A stretch of 64,000 nucleotides of DNA from CASPLG01 sp965120375 (GTDB taxonomy: Bacteria; Bacillota; Clostridia; Oscillospirales; Acutalibacteraceae). A program made the position numbers and the translations under genes. A model generated the notes under the pieces. The model saw only the letters and a list, made by a program, of their open reading frames with translations, had not been told where the DNA came from and ran no database searches. Positions 26,341 to 35,906 of the stretch are shown in pieces (the stretch's first letter is position 1; every line of letters starts with the position of its first letter). Location of the stretch: NCBI GenBank assembly GCA_965120375.1, contig CBCPMW010000005.1:116497-180496 (forward strand). Reading direction: 5' to 3'.

Positions 26341-27720
26341 ATGAGAAATGAAAGACTTCACATATATGAATTCATATACAAGTTAAAAAATATAGCGATA
26401 TTTTTTGCTCCTTTTATTCTAAATTTGGGAAATTTTTATTTTTTAAGTTTAGCATTTTCACATCTAATTTTTGCAATATTTTTCCTTCTAATTTATATAG
26501 AATTTAAAATTTATATGAGCAAAAATCTATTATTTTCATCTGAAAAAATAATATTTCAAACTGGAATATTTACTAAAAAAGAAATATCATTAAAAGTCAA
26601 AAATATAAATTTAGTGTTAATAAAACAAAATATAATAAATAAATTTTTCAGAACATATAAAACATTTTTCATATTCCATAAAAACAGTCATACTTTCGAG
26701 AATGGAATACATCTAACCAATAAACAAGTTGAAAAATTAAAAAATCTAATAAAATTAGACAAAACTAATTTACAATATAGAATAACACCACCCGAGCTTG
26801 TATCACTTACAATTTCGTCTAACAAACTGATCTCTAGTATAATACTTGGATTTTATTTACTAAAAAAATGGCACAAATTTTCTAAATTACTTTGCAGCTA
26901 TAATTCAAATCTAATTATTAAAAATTTATCAGAAATATTTTTTATAATAAATGCAACTTTACCCGTCATAATTTTAATGTTTTTACTTGCATTCATTTTT
27001 AAAATCTTAAAATTTTGGAACTTATCTATAGCCAAATGCAAAGATTCACTGTGCATTTCCTATGGACTTTTCATCTCTTCTTCCTACTTTTTACCTCTAT
27101 CATCTATACGTGCCATTTCTTTTAAAAAAAGTATTCTAAATCTTATACTAAAAAATAAACTAACATATATACATGTCCCAGCTAATGCACCAAATAATAA
27201 ACTGCTAACTGGATTAAAAAATATCGATCATTCATTTTTTTATAATGAATTAGATTTAGAAAAACCTATTATAAAAATTAAACCAGATAAAAATTCCATT
27301 TTTAGCTATATTTTTTTACCAATTATTATAGGATTGCTGGTTTGTTTTTTATCAATTTTTCTTCCTAAACATATAAAATTTTTCGCAATTTCATTTTCCA
27401 TATTAATTTCTATCTTGCATATATATATAAGAGTTTTGGCATTTACAAAATCTAATCTTGCGCTAAATTCGGGCTTTATACAATTTTGTGGGTACCAAGG
27501 ATTATGCATGCTAGAGGGAATCATTTCTATTAATCACGTAAAAAAGCTTAAAATAAGACAATCTATTTTTCAAATTTTATCTAAAAGGTGCAGTGTTTAT
27601 ATTTATTCATCGGCTCATATAAAAGATTGTTTCAAAATCAGACACCTAAATGTAGATAATGTTGAAAACTTTGTTGAAATTCTTGAAAACTCATATATAA
27701 ATTTCAAAAAACATAAATAA
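26341..27720 (+). CDS. Multi-PH-domain membrane protein (YdbT-like)
   Basis: 459 aa with paired membrane segments near 14-55, 165-225 and 320-365, each followed by a bPH2-like domain (SEKIIFQTGIFTKKEISLKV; CISYGLFISSSYFLPLSSIR; ALNSGFIQFCGYQGLCMLEG). Highly AT-rich and Lys/Ile/Asn-rich. Translationally coupled to the YdbS-like gene. Envelope-stress or bacteriocin-resistance roles are known for homologues; here this is inference from family. Confidence 0.75.
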   Translation: MRNERLHIYEFIYKLKNIAIFFAPFILNLGNFYFLSLAFSHLIFAIFFLLIYIEFKIYMSKNLLFSSEKIIFQTGIFTKKEISLKVKNINLVLIKQNIINKFFRTYKTFFIFHKNSHTFENGIHLTNKQVEKLKNLIKLDKTNLQYRITPPELVSLTISSNKLISSIILGFYLLKKWHKFSKLLCSYNSNLIIKNLSEIFFIINATLPVIILMFLLAFIFKILKFWNLSIAKCKDSLCISYGLFISSSYFLPLSSIRAISFKKSILNLILKNKLTYIHVPANAPNNKLLTGLKNIDHSFFYNELDLEKPIIKIKPDKNSIFSYIFLPIIIGLLVCFLSIFLPKHIKFFAISFSILISILHIYIRVLAFTKSNLALNSGFIQFCGYQGLCMLEGIISINHVKKLKIRQSIFQILSKRCSVYIYSSAHIKDCFKIRHLNVDNVENFVEILENSYINFKKHK

Positions 27721-27742
27721 TATATGATTTAACGACAAATAT

Positions 27743-28432
27743 CTACAACTTACTAACAATTTTTTTAATTAAATTATTTATTATTTGTGGATATTTTTTA
27801 GAGAACTCTTTGAATTCATTTTTAGAATACTTTTCTGCTTTGTCAGAAATAATTTTAATTACTCCGAATTCAACTCCATTTAAATTGCAAACTTGTCCTA
27901 TACTTGCACCTTCCATTTCACAAGCTAAACCATCAAATTCACACCTTAGCTCATTTACTTTCTCTTCATCACTTATAAAACTATCTGCTGTCAGAACTCT
28001 GCCGACTGCACTTTTAATTTTTAACTCATCTGATACTTCTTTTGCAATTCCTACAATTTTTTCACTGCATTTTATATCTCGAAAATTAAATCCACTTATT
28101 TGTCCTCTTCTTTTGTCACCGAATACTGAAATATCATAGTCATGTTGAACAACTTCTTTAGCGATTACTATATTAAAAATTTCTATATTTTCTCCAACTG
28201 CACCAGCCATTCCAACATTCAAAATGTAATCTGGATTGTACTTCAAAATCATAGTTTGCGCGCACATAGCTGCATGCACTTTCCCAACTCCACTTTTTGC
28301 CACAACACATTTTTTACCACCATATTTTCCATCATTAAATCTAATTTTTGAAATAATTTCTTCTTTTGGGTTAATTAAATCCTTTTCTAATCCGACAACT
28401 TCTTCCTCCATAGCACAAATAATACCTATCAT
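27743..28432 (-). CDS. mtnN: 5'-methylthioadenosine/S-adenosylhomocysteine nucleosidase
   Basis: Cleaves adenine from MTA and SAH, recycling products of polyamine synthesis and methylation. The 229-aa protein shows the start MIGIICAMEEEV with the catalytic Glu, NVGMAGAVG, CEMEGASIGQVC and the catalytic Asp in VIKIISDKAEK. It converges with the YdbT-like gene, leaving 22 bases. GGAGATAAA precedes the ATG. Confidence 0.95.
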   Translation of the reverse strand: MIGIICAMEEEVVGLEKDLINPKEEIISKIRFNDGKYGGKKCVVAKSGVGKVHAAMCAQTMILKYNPDYILNVGMAGAVGENIEIFNIVIAKEVVQHDYDISVFGDKRRGQISGFNFRDIKCSEKIVGIAKEVSDELKIKSAVGRVLTADSFISDEEKVNELRCEFDGLACEMEGASIGQVCNLNGVEFGVIKIISDKAEKYSKNEFKEFSKKYPQIINNLIKKIVSKL

Positions 28433-28498
28433 TTTATCTCCTTCTTTCTTCTAAAGATGTTATCATAAAAACAAAATTAAAAAATTTCATATTATCAC

Positions 28499-28527
28499 GA
28501 ATAAAACAGAAATATATGTAGATAATA
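28499..28527 (+). promoter_or_regulatory. Possible sigma-F/G-type promoter for the Asn/Gln-rich gene
   Basis: GAATA (28499-28503) and GATAATA (28521-28527) at 17-base spacing resemble the forespore sigma pattern (GNATR, CATNNTA) with one mismatch in the -10. Weak evidence. Confidence 0.3.
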
Positions 28528-28549
28528 ACTAATATGGAGGTGAAAATAT

Positions 28550-28690
28550 ATGAAAAATCAATATAATGACGCAAACTCATCAAACAAAAATCAGCAAAAC
28601 AAAAATAATCAGAATCAAAACCAGAACCAAAATCAGAACAAAGATAATAATTGTTCAAACAAATCAAATAATTCTAGCTCTTGCAAGTAA
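28550..28690 (+). CDS. Asn/Gln-rich 46-residue protein
   Basis: A small reading frame with an excellent ribosome binding site (GGAGGTG, seven bases before the ATG) and a strong terminator directly after the stop, so it is very likely a real gene. The product begins MKNQYNDANSSNKNQQNK, has a run of alternating Asn and Gln, and ends with two Cys (DNNCSN and SSSCK). It has no membrane segment. Composition recalls gamma-type small acid-soluble spore proteins or coat peptides, but there is no diagnostic motif, so the function is open. Confidence 0.7.
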   Translation: MKNQYNDANSSNKNQQNKNNQNQNQNQNQNKDNNCSNKSNNSSSCK

Positions 28691-28700
28691 AAAAACAATT

Positions 28701-28729
28701 ATCCACCTAAAAAACAGGTGGATCTTTTT
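28701..28729 (+). terminator. Strong intrinsic terminator
   Basis: ATCCACCT (28701-28708) and AGGTGGAT (28716-28723) form a perfect 8-bp stem with a 7-base loop, followed by CTTTTTT, ten bases after the Asn/Gln-rich gene. Confidence 0.88.
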
Positions 28730-28743
28730 TATATTTTTCTATA

Positions 28744-29218
28744 CTTAAATTGATTTTTTCATTTAAATGAACTATACTCCAGCCTATTTTTACTCTATTA
28801 TTTTAGGAAAAGTGACATTTTCCTTCTTCCGCTTTCTGCTAAGATGTCTACTCCTCCATTTTAATTTTCTATATCTTCTTACAAGTCTTATAAAATTTAG
28901 CACTAATTTATTCTATTTTTCACAAACCTCCAATATGTGATATAAGAGTTCAAAATACTTGTTCTAAATTTATAAATATTGAAGGATTCCTTTCTTTTCA
29001 AGAATTTATATTATTTGACAGAATTGAAAGGTTGATTAAACGCCATTTTTGCAAACATTTATGTAAAACACAAATCGAATATAAACACTTTTTCTTATAT
29101 TGAGTTTCTTAACCACAAAAATACAAAAGTTTTAAGCTCCATACGTTTTAATAGATATAAACCAACGAAGCTTTCCCGCAAAAATTTTAAAATTAATTTT
29201 ATACTATTTTAATAGATT
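28744..29218. other. Gene-poor stretch with one doubtful basic small frame
   Basis: About 470 AT-rich bases. The minus strand from GTG 28903 to TAA 28790 encodes 37 residues that are strikingly basic (VRRYRKLKWRSRHLSRKRKK), but the nearest GGAGG is about 24 bases before the GTG, too far to support it. It could be a decayed gene. Nothing else is apparent. Confidence 0.35.
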
Positions 29219-29309
29219 TGGCGGAGATGGAGGGATTTGAACCCCCGCGCCGGTTGCCCGACCTATCGGATTTCGAATCCGAACCCTTCAGCCTCTTGGG
29301 TACATCTCC
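29219..29309 (-). tRNA. tRNA-Ser (anticodon CGA)
   Basis: Acceptor stem GGAGATG/CATCTCC, discriminator G and encoded CCA. The anticodon loop TTCGAAA within a TCGGA/TCCGA stem gives anticodon CGA, reading UCG. The long variable arm (TAGGTCGGGCAACCGGC region) is typical of serine tRNAs, and the T loop GTTCAAATC is present. Confidence 0.95.
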
Positions 29310-29383
29310 ATAGATAAACTACTATTAACTAGAGGTAATATACAACATAATAAAACTTATGTCAATTCCCTGCAAAAGCAAAA

Positions 29384-29416
29384 TCGCACCCTTTCCAAAA
29401 CAAAAAAGAATGCGAT
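29384..29416 (-). terminator. Possible terminator after ispH-rpsA
   Basis: Minus-strand AUCGCA and UGCGAU pair around a 12-base loop and are followed by UUUGCUUUU. It lies between the rpsA stop and tRNA-Ser. Confidence 0.5.
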
Positions 29417-29529
29417 ATTTTACTGAATTTTCACAGCAAACCTGCTCTTAAACAGTACGAAGAAGTAAGAGAGCCTTCTCAAAAAGCCCTTAAAGAACCA
29501 ATTAATGAAAGGTTAACGACTAAAACAAA

Positions 29530-31449
29530 CTAATCTTCAATACCTCTCATCGTCAAGCTAACTTTTTGTTTCTCGTCATCAATATGCCTAACCTTTACCC
29601 TAACCTTTTGACCTATAGTAAGCACATCTTCCGGTTTTTCAATCCGTTTATCTGAAATTTGGGAAATATGGATAAGACCATCGATTCCAGGTATAATTTT
29701 AGCAAAAGCCCCAAATGGAACGATCCCAACAATCTCGGAATCAAAAATAGTTCCTTCCTTGTACTCGGATTTTATTATTTCCCACGGACATTCATTAGGA
29801 TTTTTGTAGGTAAGTGAGACTTTTTCCCTTTCTCTGTCAAAACTTTTTACTTTAACTTCCACTTCCTGGCCGACGGAAACCACTTCTTCCGGTTTTTTCT
29901 TCCTGTCCCAAGTAAGTTCAGATATATGAACAATTCCATCTATATAGCCTAAATCAACGAATACAGCGTAACTTGTTATAGATTTCACAACTCCAGTATA
30001 TACCTTACCAACCTCAATACTTTCCCAAAATTCATCCAATTTTTCTGCTTTTTCTTGATTCTTTACTTCTCGCATTGAACCTATGATACGCCTTTTGTAT
30101 CTATCAAGCTCTATTATAATGAACCTTACTTCTTTATCTATATAAGATTCAAGTGGAATTGACTTATTACCACCAATATGAGATGACGGAATAAAAACAT
30201 TAAAAGGGCTATGGTAAACCAAAATGCCACTTTTAACTACCCCGGAAACAGTACCAGTTAGAACACTTTTCGAGTCCTTTGACGAAACTAGATTTTTCCA
30301 CTCATTATCTTCATCAAGTCTAATCTTAGACAAGGTTACAGTGCCTTCCTGATCGTCAGTCTTGATAATTAATAGTTCAAGTTCATCTCCGATCTTGACT
30401 ATCTCATCAAGCTTTACATTTGCTGCTCTAGTAAGCTCCGATTTCGGGATTATCCCGGACTGTTTCATCCCAACATCAACATAAACTTCATTAGCGTTTA
30501 TGCTAACAACAGTCCCCTTCACTTTGCCACCTCTTGATTTATCTTTTAAAGATTTTTCAAGAAGCTCTTCAAAGTTTTCATTTTTCCCAGCATCAATGTC
30601 ACTATTCTCTAACATAGCACCCTCAACCTCCTCTATAATTTCTTTTGGTGTCGACGCTCCGGCCGTTACCCCAATACTCTTACAACCACGGAGACATTTT
30701 AAATCTAAATCCTTAGCAGACTCAACTAAAACCGACCTACAGTTCCTTTTGCAAATATTGTACAGTTTACTAGTATTAGAACTATTTTTGCCTCCAATAA
30801 TAATCATTAGGTTTGTGTTTTTAGATAAAATTTCCGCTTCTTTCTGTCTCAATTGTGTTGTATTACATATTGTATCATAAATAATTGGATTTGTAAATAA
30901 ATTTTTAGTTAAATTTACACATTTATTCCATTCCCTTATATCAAAAGTAGTTTGTGCAACTAATATTACATCTAAAAATTTAGAATTTATGTTACTTTTG
31001 CATATTTTTTCTAATTCTTCTGAATTCTTAAAAACAAAATATTTTCCACTACAATAACCAACTATCCCTTCGACTTCAGGATGATTTTTGTCTCCAACTA
31101 TTAAGATGATTTTACCTAAATTTGATTCTTTTTTAACTATTTTATGTATCTTCTTTACAAAAGGGCAAGTTGTATCTATATATTTTATTGATTTTCTTTC
31201 AATATAATTTATTTTTTCTTCTGATATACCGTGAGAACGAATAACCAGTATATATCCATTCGGTACATCATCTACGTTTTTAACTACAACAACTCCACGT
31301 TTAGCAAAATTGTCTACCACAGTTTTATTATGTATAAGAGGACCCAGGGTACATACTTTAACTCCCTGGGCCAACAAACTTTCTATCATATCGACTGCAC
31401 GCTTGACACCAAAACAAAATCCTGATGTTTTCGCAATAAAAATTTCCAT
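29530..31449 (-). CDS. ispH-rpsA: Fused HMBPP reductase (IspH) / ribosomal protein S1
   Basis: Bifunctional clostridial fusion. Residues 1-280 are IspH, the iron-sulfur enzyme of the last MEP-pathway step, with cluster Cys in SGFCFGVKRAV, DTTCPFVKKIH and the ICNTTQLRQKEA region, plus VTAGASTP. After a linker, four S1 repeats follow (for example GKVYTGVVKSITSYAVFVDL and GLIHISQISDKRIEKPEDVL), related to ribosomal protein S1. The ATG at 31449 has GGAG eight bases upstream; TTG two codons earlier is less likely. Last gene of the cmk-plsC-ispH/rpsA group, which is typical of Clostridia. Confidence 0.95.
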   Translation of the reverse strand: MEIFIAKTSGFCFGVKRAVDMIESLLAQGVKVCTLGPLIHNKTVVDNFAKRGVVVVKNVDDVPNGYILVIRSHGISEEKINYIERKSIKYIDTTCPFVKKIHKIVKKESNLGKIILIVGDKNHPEVEGIVGYCSGKYFVFKNSEELEKICKSNINSKFLDVILVAQTTFDIREWNKCVNLTKNLFTNPIIYDTICNTTQLRQKEAEILSKNTNLMIIIGGKNSSNTSKLYNICKRNCRSVLVESAKDLDLKCLRGCKSIGVTAGASTPKEIIEEVEGAMLENSDIDAGKNENFEELLEKSLKDKSRGGKVKGTVVSINANEVYVDVGMKQSGIIPKSELTRAANVKLDEIVKIGDELELLIIKTDDQEGTVTLSKIRLDEDNEWKNLVSSKDSKSVLTGTVSGVVKSGILVYHSPFNVFIPSSHIGGNKSIPLESYIDKEVRFIIIELDRYKRRIIGSMREVKNQEKAEKLDEFWESIEVGKVYTGVVKSITSYAVFVDLGYIDGIVHISELTWDRKKKPEEVVSVGQEVEVKVKSFDREREKVSLTYKNPNECPWEIIKSEYKEGTIFDSEIVGIVPFGAFAKIIPGIDGLIHISQISDKRIEKPEDVLTIGQKVRVKVRHIDDEKQKVSLTMRGIED

Positions 31450-31468
31450 ATCCAATACTCCTCAAGAT

Positions 31469-32089
31469 TTAAGTACTGTACCTCAAATCTTTAATTTTAT
31501 TCATTATGTCCGCACTTATTCTTCGCATCGTACTAACATTCATTTCGGCTGAACCTGGTGTTTTCAAAACATCTACAGGTTTGCCGTATAATATTCTAGT
31601 TTTCTTAAAAATCCTAACTTTATTATTTTTCCCTCCACCAGTTATACAAACTGGAACAACCATAGATTTAGATTTATACGCAAGAAATGAAACTCCTGAG
31701 CGGGGACGCAAAAACTCACCCGTTTTTGAACGAGTACCCTCTATAAAAATACCTAAAATTTCTTCATTTTGCAAAATATTCTCAGCGAAAGAAATAGCTC
31801 CCCTATCACCTTTACCCCTGTTTATTGAAAAAGCTCCCAATTTTGTAAATATATAAGCAAAAAACGGATTCTTAAAAAGTTCTGCCTTAGCCATAAAACG
31901 AATCGTTCTTTTATGTGAAACAGCCAAAAATACAGGATCTAAATTTGATAAATGGTTTGAACAAAGTATATAAGACCCTTGAAGTTGATTTAAATTTTCT
32001 AAACCTTTTATTTCAAACGGAAAAAATATTTTTACTACCGGACACAATAAGACCCTTAAGGCCCTATACAAAATAATGTCACTGTTCAT
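31469..32089 (-). CDS. plsC: 1-acyl-sn-glycerol-3-phosphate acyltransferase
   Basis: Makes phosphatidic acid at the membrane. The HX4D motif is SNHLSNLDPVF, the second motif region contains GAFSINRGKGD, and the third is IFIEGTRSKTG. The 206-aa length is normal. The start overlaps the cmk end by 11 bases, with AAGGAGCG upstream. Confidence 0.94.
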   Translation of the reverse strand: MNSDIILYRALRVLLCPVVKIFFPFEIKGLENLNQLQGSYILCSNHLSNLDPVFLAVSHKRTIRFMAKAELFKNPFFAYIFTKLGAFSINRGKGDRGAISFAENILQNEEILGIFIEGTRSKTGEFLRPRSGVSFLAYKSKSMVVPVCITGGGKNNKVRIFKKTRILYGKPVDVLKTPGSAEMNVSTMRRISADIMNKIKDLRYST

Positions 32090-32750
32090 TTATTCGCTCC
32101 TTAACTATATTTACTAATCTGTCTACAGTTTCATCCAAACTCATATAGCTTGTGTCTAAAACAATAGCGTCGCTAGCAGGAACTAGCGGTGCAATCTCCC
32201 GATTTGTATCGTTTTTATCTCGTTTTTTTATAGATTCTAGTACATTTTCGTATTTTATACCTGAATTATTTCTTATAAATTGTTTAAACCTCCGATCAGC
32301 TCTAACTTTTAAATCAGCTGTAAGGAAAATTTTAACATCTGCATTAGGCAAAATGACAGTTCCTACATCTCTCCCGTCCATTACAACATTATTCTTTTCC
32401 GCTACATCCCTTTGAATTCCCAACAAAAATTCTCGAACTTTTGAGTGTGCAGAAACAAACGAAGCGACCTCAGAAACTTCATCGTTTCTTATTTTATCTG
32501 TTACCTCAACACCAGAAAGAAACATTCTCTGAACTCCATTTTCAAAATCAAATGATACCTGAATTTTATCAAGATTTTTAGCCAAAATTTCTGGATCTTC
32601 ATAGTTTATTTGATTTTCAATAAAATAGTAAGCAATTGCCCTGTAAAGCGCTCCTGTATCAAAATAAACAAATCCTAATTTTTTAGATAATATTTTAGAT
32701 AATGTGCTCTTCCCCGCACCTGCTGGACCATCTATTGCAACTGATACCAC
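32079..32750 (-). CDS. cmk: Cytidylate kinase
   Basis: Phosphorylates CMP and dCMP. P-loop AIDGPAGAGKST, the YFDTGALYRAIAYY substrate segment, MDGRDVGTVILPNADVKIFL and the KKRDKNDTNREIAPL lid region are diagnostic. 223 aa, GTG start at 32750 with GGAG seven bases upstream. Confidence 0.96.
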   Translation of the reverse strand: MVSVAIDGPAGAGKSTLSKILSKKLGFVYFDTGALYRAIAYYFIENQINYEDPEILAKNLDKIQVSFDFENGVQRMFLSGVEVTDKIRNDEVSEVASFVSAHSKVREFLLGIQRDVAEKNNVVMDGRDVGTVILPNADVKIFLTADLKVRADRRFKQFIRNNSGIKYENVLESIKKRDKNDTNREIAPLVPASDAIVLDTSYMSLDETVDRLVNIVKERINEQ

Positions 32751-32795
32751 TTAATCACTCCAAATAGTATATCCTAATTTAAAAAACAACAAGAT

Positions 32796-34709
32796 CTATC
32801 TTCTATTTTCTATTTCTTCTTTTATTTTTTCTATAAAACTATCGACTGAAAACTCGCCCAGTTCCCCATCTTTGTAAGATCTAACAGAAACCGTTTTATC
32901 TTTCATCTCTTTTTCCCCAACAATTAACATATACGGAACTTTTTGCATTTGAACTTCTCGTATCTTATAACCTATCTTTTCATTCCTATCGTCTAAAGTT
33001 ACTTCTACTGCAGATTTTTGAAGTTTTTTTACGACTTCTTCTGCGTAAGGTAAATGTGCATCCGTTATAGGAAGAACTACAACTTGCACTGGAGCAAGCC
33101 AAGTTGGAAAAGCTCCTGCAAAATGTTCAGTAATTATCCCTATGAACCTTTCAAAAGAACCAAAAAGCGCCCTATGAATCAAAATTGGAGTTTTCTTTTC
33201 TCCATTTCTATCAATATAAGAAAGATTAAACCTGAGAGGAAGCTGAAAATCAACTTGAATTGTTCCCATCTGCCACTGTCTTTTTAGACAATCTTTCATT
33301 TTGATATCTATCTTAGGTCCGTAAAAAGCTCCATCTCCCTCATTTACTTTGTAGTTTCCAGGTCCGCATAAACTATCGAGAACCTCTCTCAATCCTTCTT
33401 CGGCTTTATCCCACAAAGCCTTCTCACCCATATAATTATCCGGCCTTGTCGACAAAGAAAGCTCAAAATCAAGGCCAAATACCTTATATAGGCTTTTGAC
33501 TATATTTATTATATCTTTAATTTCTTCTGAAATCTGTTCATCCGTAACAAAGTTATGTGAGTCGTCCTGCCTAAACATCCTGACTCTAAAAAGGCCATTA
33601 AGTTGACCAGATTTTTCGTTCCTATGTATAACGTCTATATCGCTTAGACGTATCGGCAAATCCTTATAGCTTCTAATTTTAGATGCAAATATTTTTATAG
33701 CATTTGGGCAGTTCATTGGCTTTAGAGCTTGTTGTCTTCCATCTGAATCCGTCAGCACAAACATATCTTCTTTGTAATGATCCCAATGTCCTGACGTTTT
33801 CCAAAGTTCACTGCTATTCAGCTGCGGCCCAGAAAACTCATCGTACCCTCTTTCTTTATGTTCCTGCCTCCAAAGGTCAATTAATCTGTTCATAATTTTA
33901 AAGCCTTTTGGAAGCCAATAAGCCATTCCAGGCGCCGTTTCATCAAAGAAAAACAAATCCAATTCTTTTCCAAGTTTTCTGTGATCTCTTTTTTTCGCTT
34001 CTTCTATCATTTCTATATATTCGTCAATTTGACTTGATTTTGGAAACGAGATAGCGTAAATTCTTTGTAGCATTTTATTATTTTCGTCGCCTTTCCAGTA
34101 GGCTCCTGATGATGATAAAATTTTTACAGCTTTCACTTGGTCAGTATTCATAAGGTGAGGTCCTGCACACAAATCAACGAACTCACCTTGTTTATAAAAA
34201 GAAATCTCCTCTGAAGAACCTATTGCTTTTATAAGTTCAACCTTATAAGGTTCCCCTCTTTTAGCCATAAATTCAATCGCTTCTTCGCGCGGAAAAACAA
34301 ATCGTTCAATAGGTAAACTTTCTTTTATTATTTTCTTTATTTCACTTTCTATTTTTGAAATGTCCTCGTCTGTAAACGGTTTTTCTACATCAAAATCATA
34401 ATAAAATCCCTCGTCAATCGGAGGCCCAATCGCGAGCTTAGCGCTTGGAAATACTCTTTTTACTGCTTGTGCCATAATGTGTGCACTCGTATGCCAATAA
34501 ACCTTTTTCCCATCTTCACTGTCAAAAGTCAATATTTCAATCGAAGAATCTTTTTCTATTTTTTTAGTTAAATCAAAAATTTGTCCATCTATCACGGCTG
34601 CTAAAGCTCTTCTACCAAGACTATCACTTAAACTATATGCAACGTCTACAGCTCTTACCCCTACTTCACATTCCATTCTACTTCCATCTTTTAGTTTCAA
34701 GATAATCAT
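32796..34709 (-). CDS. thrS: Threonyl-tRNA synthetase
   Basis: Class II synthetase of 637 aa: TGS domain (1-60), editing domain with HTSAHIMAQAV and the Cys/His pair in DLCAGPHL, catalytic domain (motif 2 RVRMFRQDDSHNF, motif 3 HRALFGSFERFIGI) and the C-terminal anticodon-binding domain. No T-box leader fits: cotranscription with the upstream pot operon (six-base gap to potD) is more likely. Confidence 0.97.
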   Translation of the reverse strand: MIILKLKDGSRMECEVGVRAVDVAYSLSDSLGRRALAAVIDGQIFDLTKKIEKDSSIEILTFDSEDGKKVYWHTSAHIMAQAVKRVFPSAKLAIGPPIDEGFYYDFDVEKPFTDEDISKIESEIKKIIKESLPIERFVFPREEAIEFMAKRGEPYKVELIKAIGSSEEISFYKQGEFVDLCAGPHLMNTDQVKAVKILSSSGAYWKGDENNKMLQRIYAISFPKSSQIDEYIEMIEEAKKRDHRKLGKELDLFFFDETAPGMAYWLPKGFKIMNRLIDLWRQEHKERGYDEFSGPQLNSSELWKTSGHWDHYKEDMFVLTDSDGRQQALKPMNCPNAIKIFASKIRSYKDLPIRLSDIDVIHRNEKSGQLNGLFRVRMFRQDDSHNFVTDEQISEEIKDIINIVKSLYKVFGLDFELSLSTRPDNYMGEKALWDKAEEGLREVLDSLCGPGNYKVNEGDGAFYGPKIDIKMKDCLKRQWQMGTIQVDFQLPLRFNLSYIDRNGEKKTPILIHRALFGSFERFIGIITEHFAGAFPTWLAPVQVVVLPITDAHLPYAEEVVKKLQKSAVEVTLDDRNEKIGYKIREVQMQKVPYMLIVGEKEMKDKTVSVRSYKDGELGEFSVDSFIEKIKEEIENRR

Positions 34710-34715
34710 GGCTGT

Positions 34716-35906
34716 TTATCCACTCCTAAACTTATTTAAATTTTGCCTCTTGTAAACTGCAATCGCTACATATGATATCATACCAAAAAGTATAATTGCA
34801 ACTAAAGCCAAAGGATCATTTTGACCTCCTGTTTTTACCTGTATCCATAAGGCATTTATTTTCTGATTTATTTCATTTGGCAAATTCACAAAGACTTCTG
34901 AATTTTTTATAGTTTCGTCATCAGGATAAAATATTTTATTTGATTTTATATCTTCCGGAAGTTGATTATATGCTTCCTCCTGCGGGATGGAATAATTTGT
35001 GTAAATCGAATTTGCTAGAGCTATATCAGTTCTACACATAAAATTTATGTATTCTTCAGCTTCCCTTTTATTACCCGAACCTTTAGGAATACACATGGCA
35101 TCTATAAACATGTTTGTCCCTTTTTTGGGAATAACAAACTCTACATCAGGGTTATTTTTTACCATTATTCCCGCGTCTCCTGAATAATACGGTGCTAAAG
35201 CTGCCTCACTATGCCCCATTTTGTCGTAGATCTGATCCATAACATAAGCTTGGACTAAAGGTCTTTGATTATCTAACTTTTGTTTTGCTTCTAAAATCTT
35301 TTCCATATCGGTAGTATTAATTGAGTACCCCAGACACATAAAAGAAATTCCAAAAGCATCTCTAGAATTGTCAAACATAAGAATCTTACCTGCATATTTT
35401 TCATTCCAAAGTATATCCCAATTTATTTGATCCAGTGGTTCATCTACCATACTTTTATTAACAAAAATTCCCATAAGCCCCCAAGTATAAGGTACCGAAA
35501 ACTCATTTTGGGGATCAAAAGACCTATTTCTAAAATTCTCCCCTATAAACTGGTAATTTGGTATATTTTCAAAATCAAGCTTTTCTAACATATCGTTTTC
35601 TATAAGCCGGGATATCATATAGTCCGAAGGAATTATTACATCATACATAGCGCCATTCCCCGAAATTTTTGCAAAAAGCTCTTCGTTACTTTGGAATGTT
35701 GTATAGTTTACTTTTATCCCCGTTTCTTTAGTGAACTGAGCATTTACATTTATACTACCTTCTGTTCCATTTGATATATATTCTCCCCAGTTGCACACAT
35801 TTATGGTCTTTTTCTTACTTGGCCCTTTAAAACTACATCCATACAAGAAAAAAACTGAAACAAAAGCAGCTATAAAAACAATTACCGTCTTTTTATTCCT
35901 TTTCAC
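34716..35906 (-). CDS. potD: Spermidine/putrescine ABC transporter substrate-binding protein
   Basis: 396-aa lipoprotein: signal segment ending in the lipobox FLYGC, then VCNWGEYISNGTEG as in PotD/PotF and polyamine-site segments (YDVIIPSDYMISRL, PYTWGLMGIFVNKS, APYYSGDAGIMV). Unusually, a second hydrophobic segment (LALVAIILFGMISYVAIAV) lies near the C-terminus with a basic tail, so the protein may be anchored at both ends. It overlaps potC by four bases. Confidence 0.93.
   Translation of the reverse strand: MKRNKKTVIVFIAAFVSVFFLYGCSFKGPSKKKTINVCNWGEYISNGTEGSINVNAQFTKETGIKVNYTTFQSNEELFAKISGNGAMYDVIIPSDYMISRLIENDMLEKLDFENIPNYQFIGENFRNRSFDPQNEFSVPYTWGLMGIFVNKSMVDEPLDQINWDILWNEKYAGKILMFDNSRDAFGISFMCLGYSINTTDMEKILEAKQKLDNQRPLVQAYVMDQIYDKMGHSEAALAPYYSGDAGIMVKNNPDVEFVIPKKGTNMFIDAMCIPKGSGNKREAEEYINFMCRTDIALANSIYTNYSIPQEEAYNQLPEDIKSNKIFYPDDETIKNSEVFVNLPNEINQKINALWIQVKTGGQNDPLALVAIILFGMISYVAIAVYKRQNLNKFRSG

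Noticed and set aside
28434..28667. 77-codon minus-strand frame
   Set aside because: Antisense to the Asn/Gln-rich gene; its odd Asp/Phe/Cys composition is a mirror of the repeat.
34690..34720. T-box leader for thrS
   Set aside because: Only six bases separate thrS from potD, so no leader fits.
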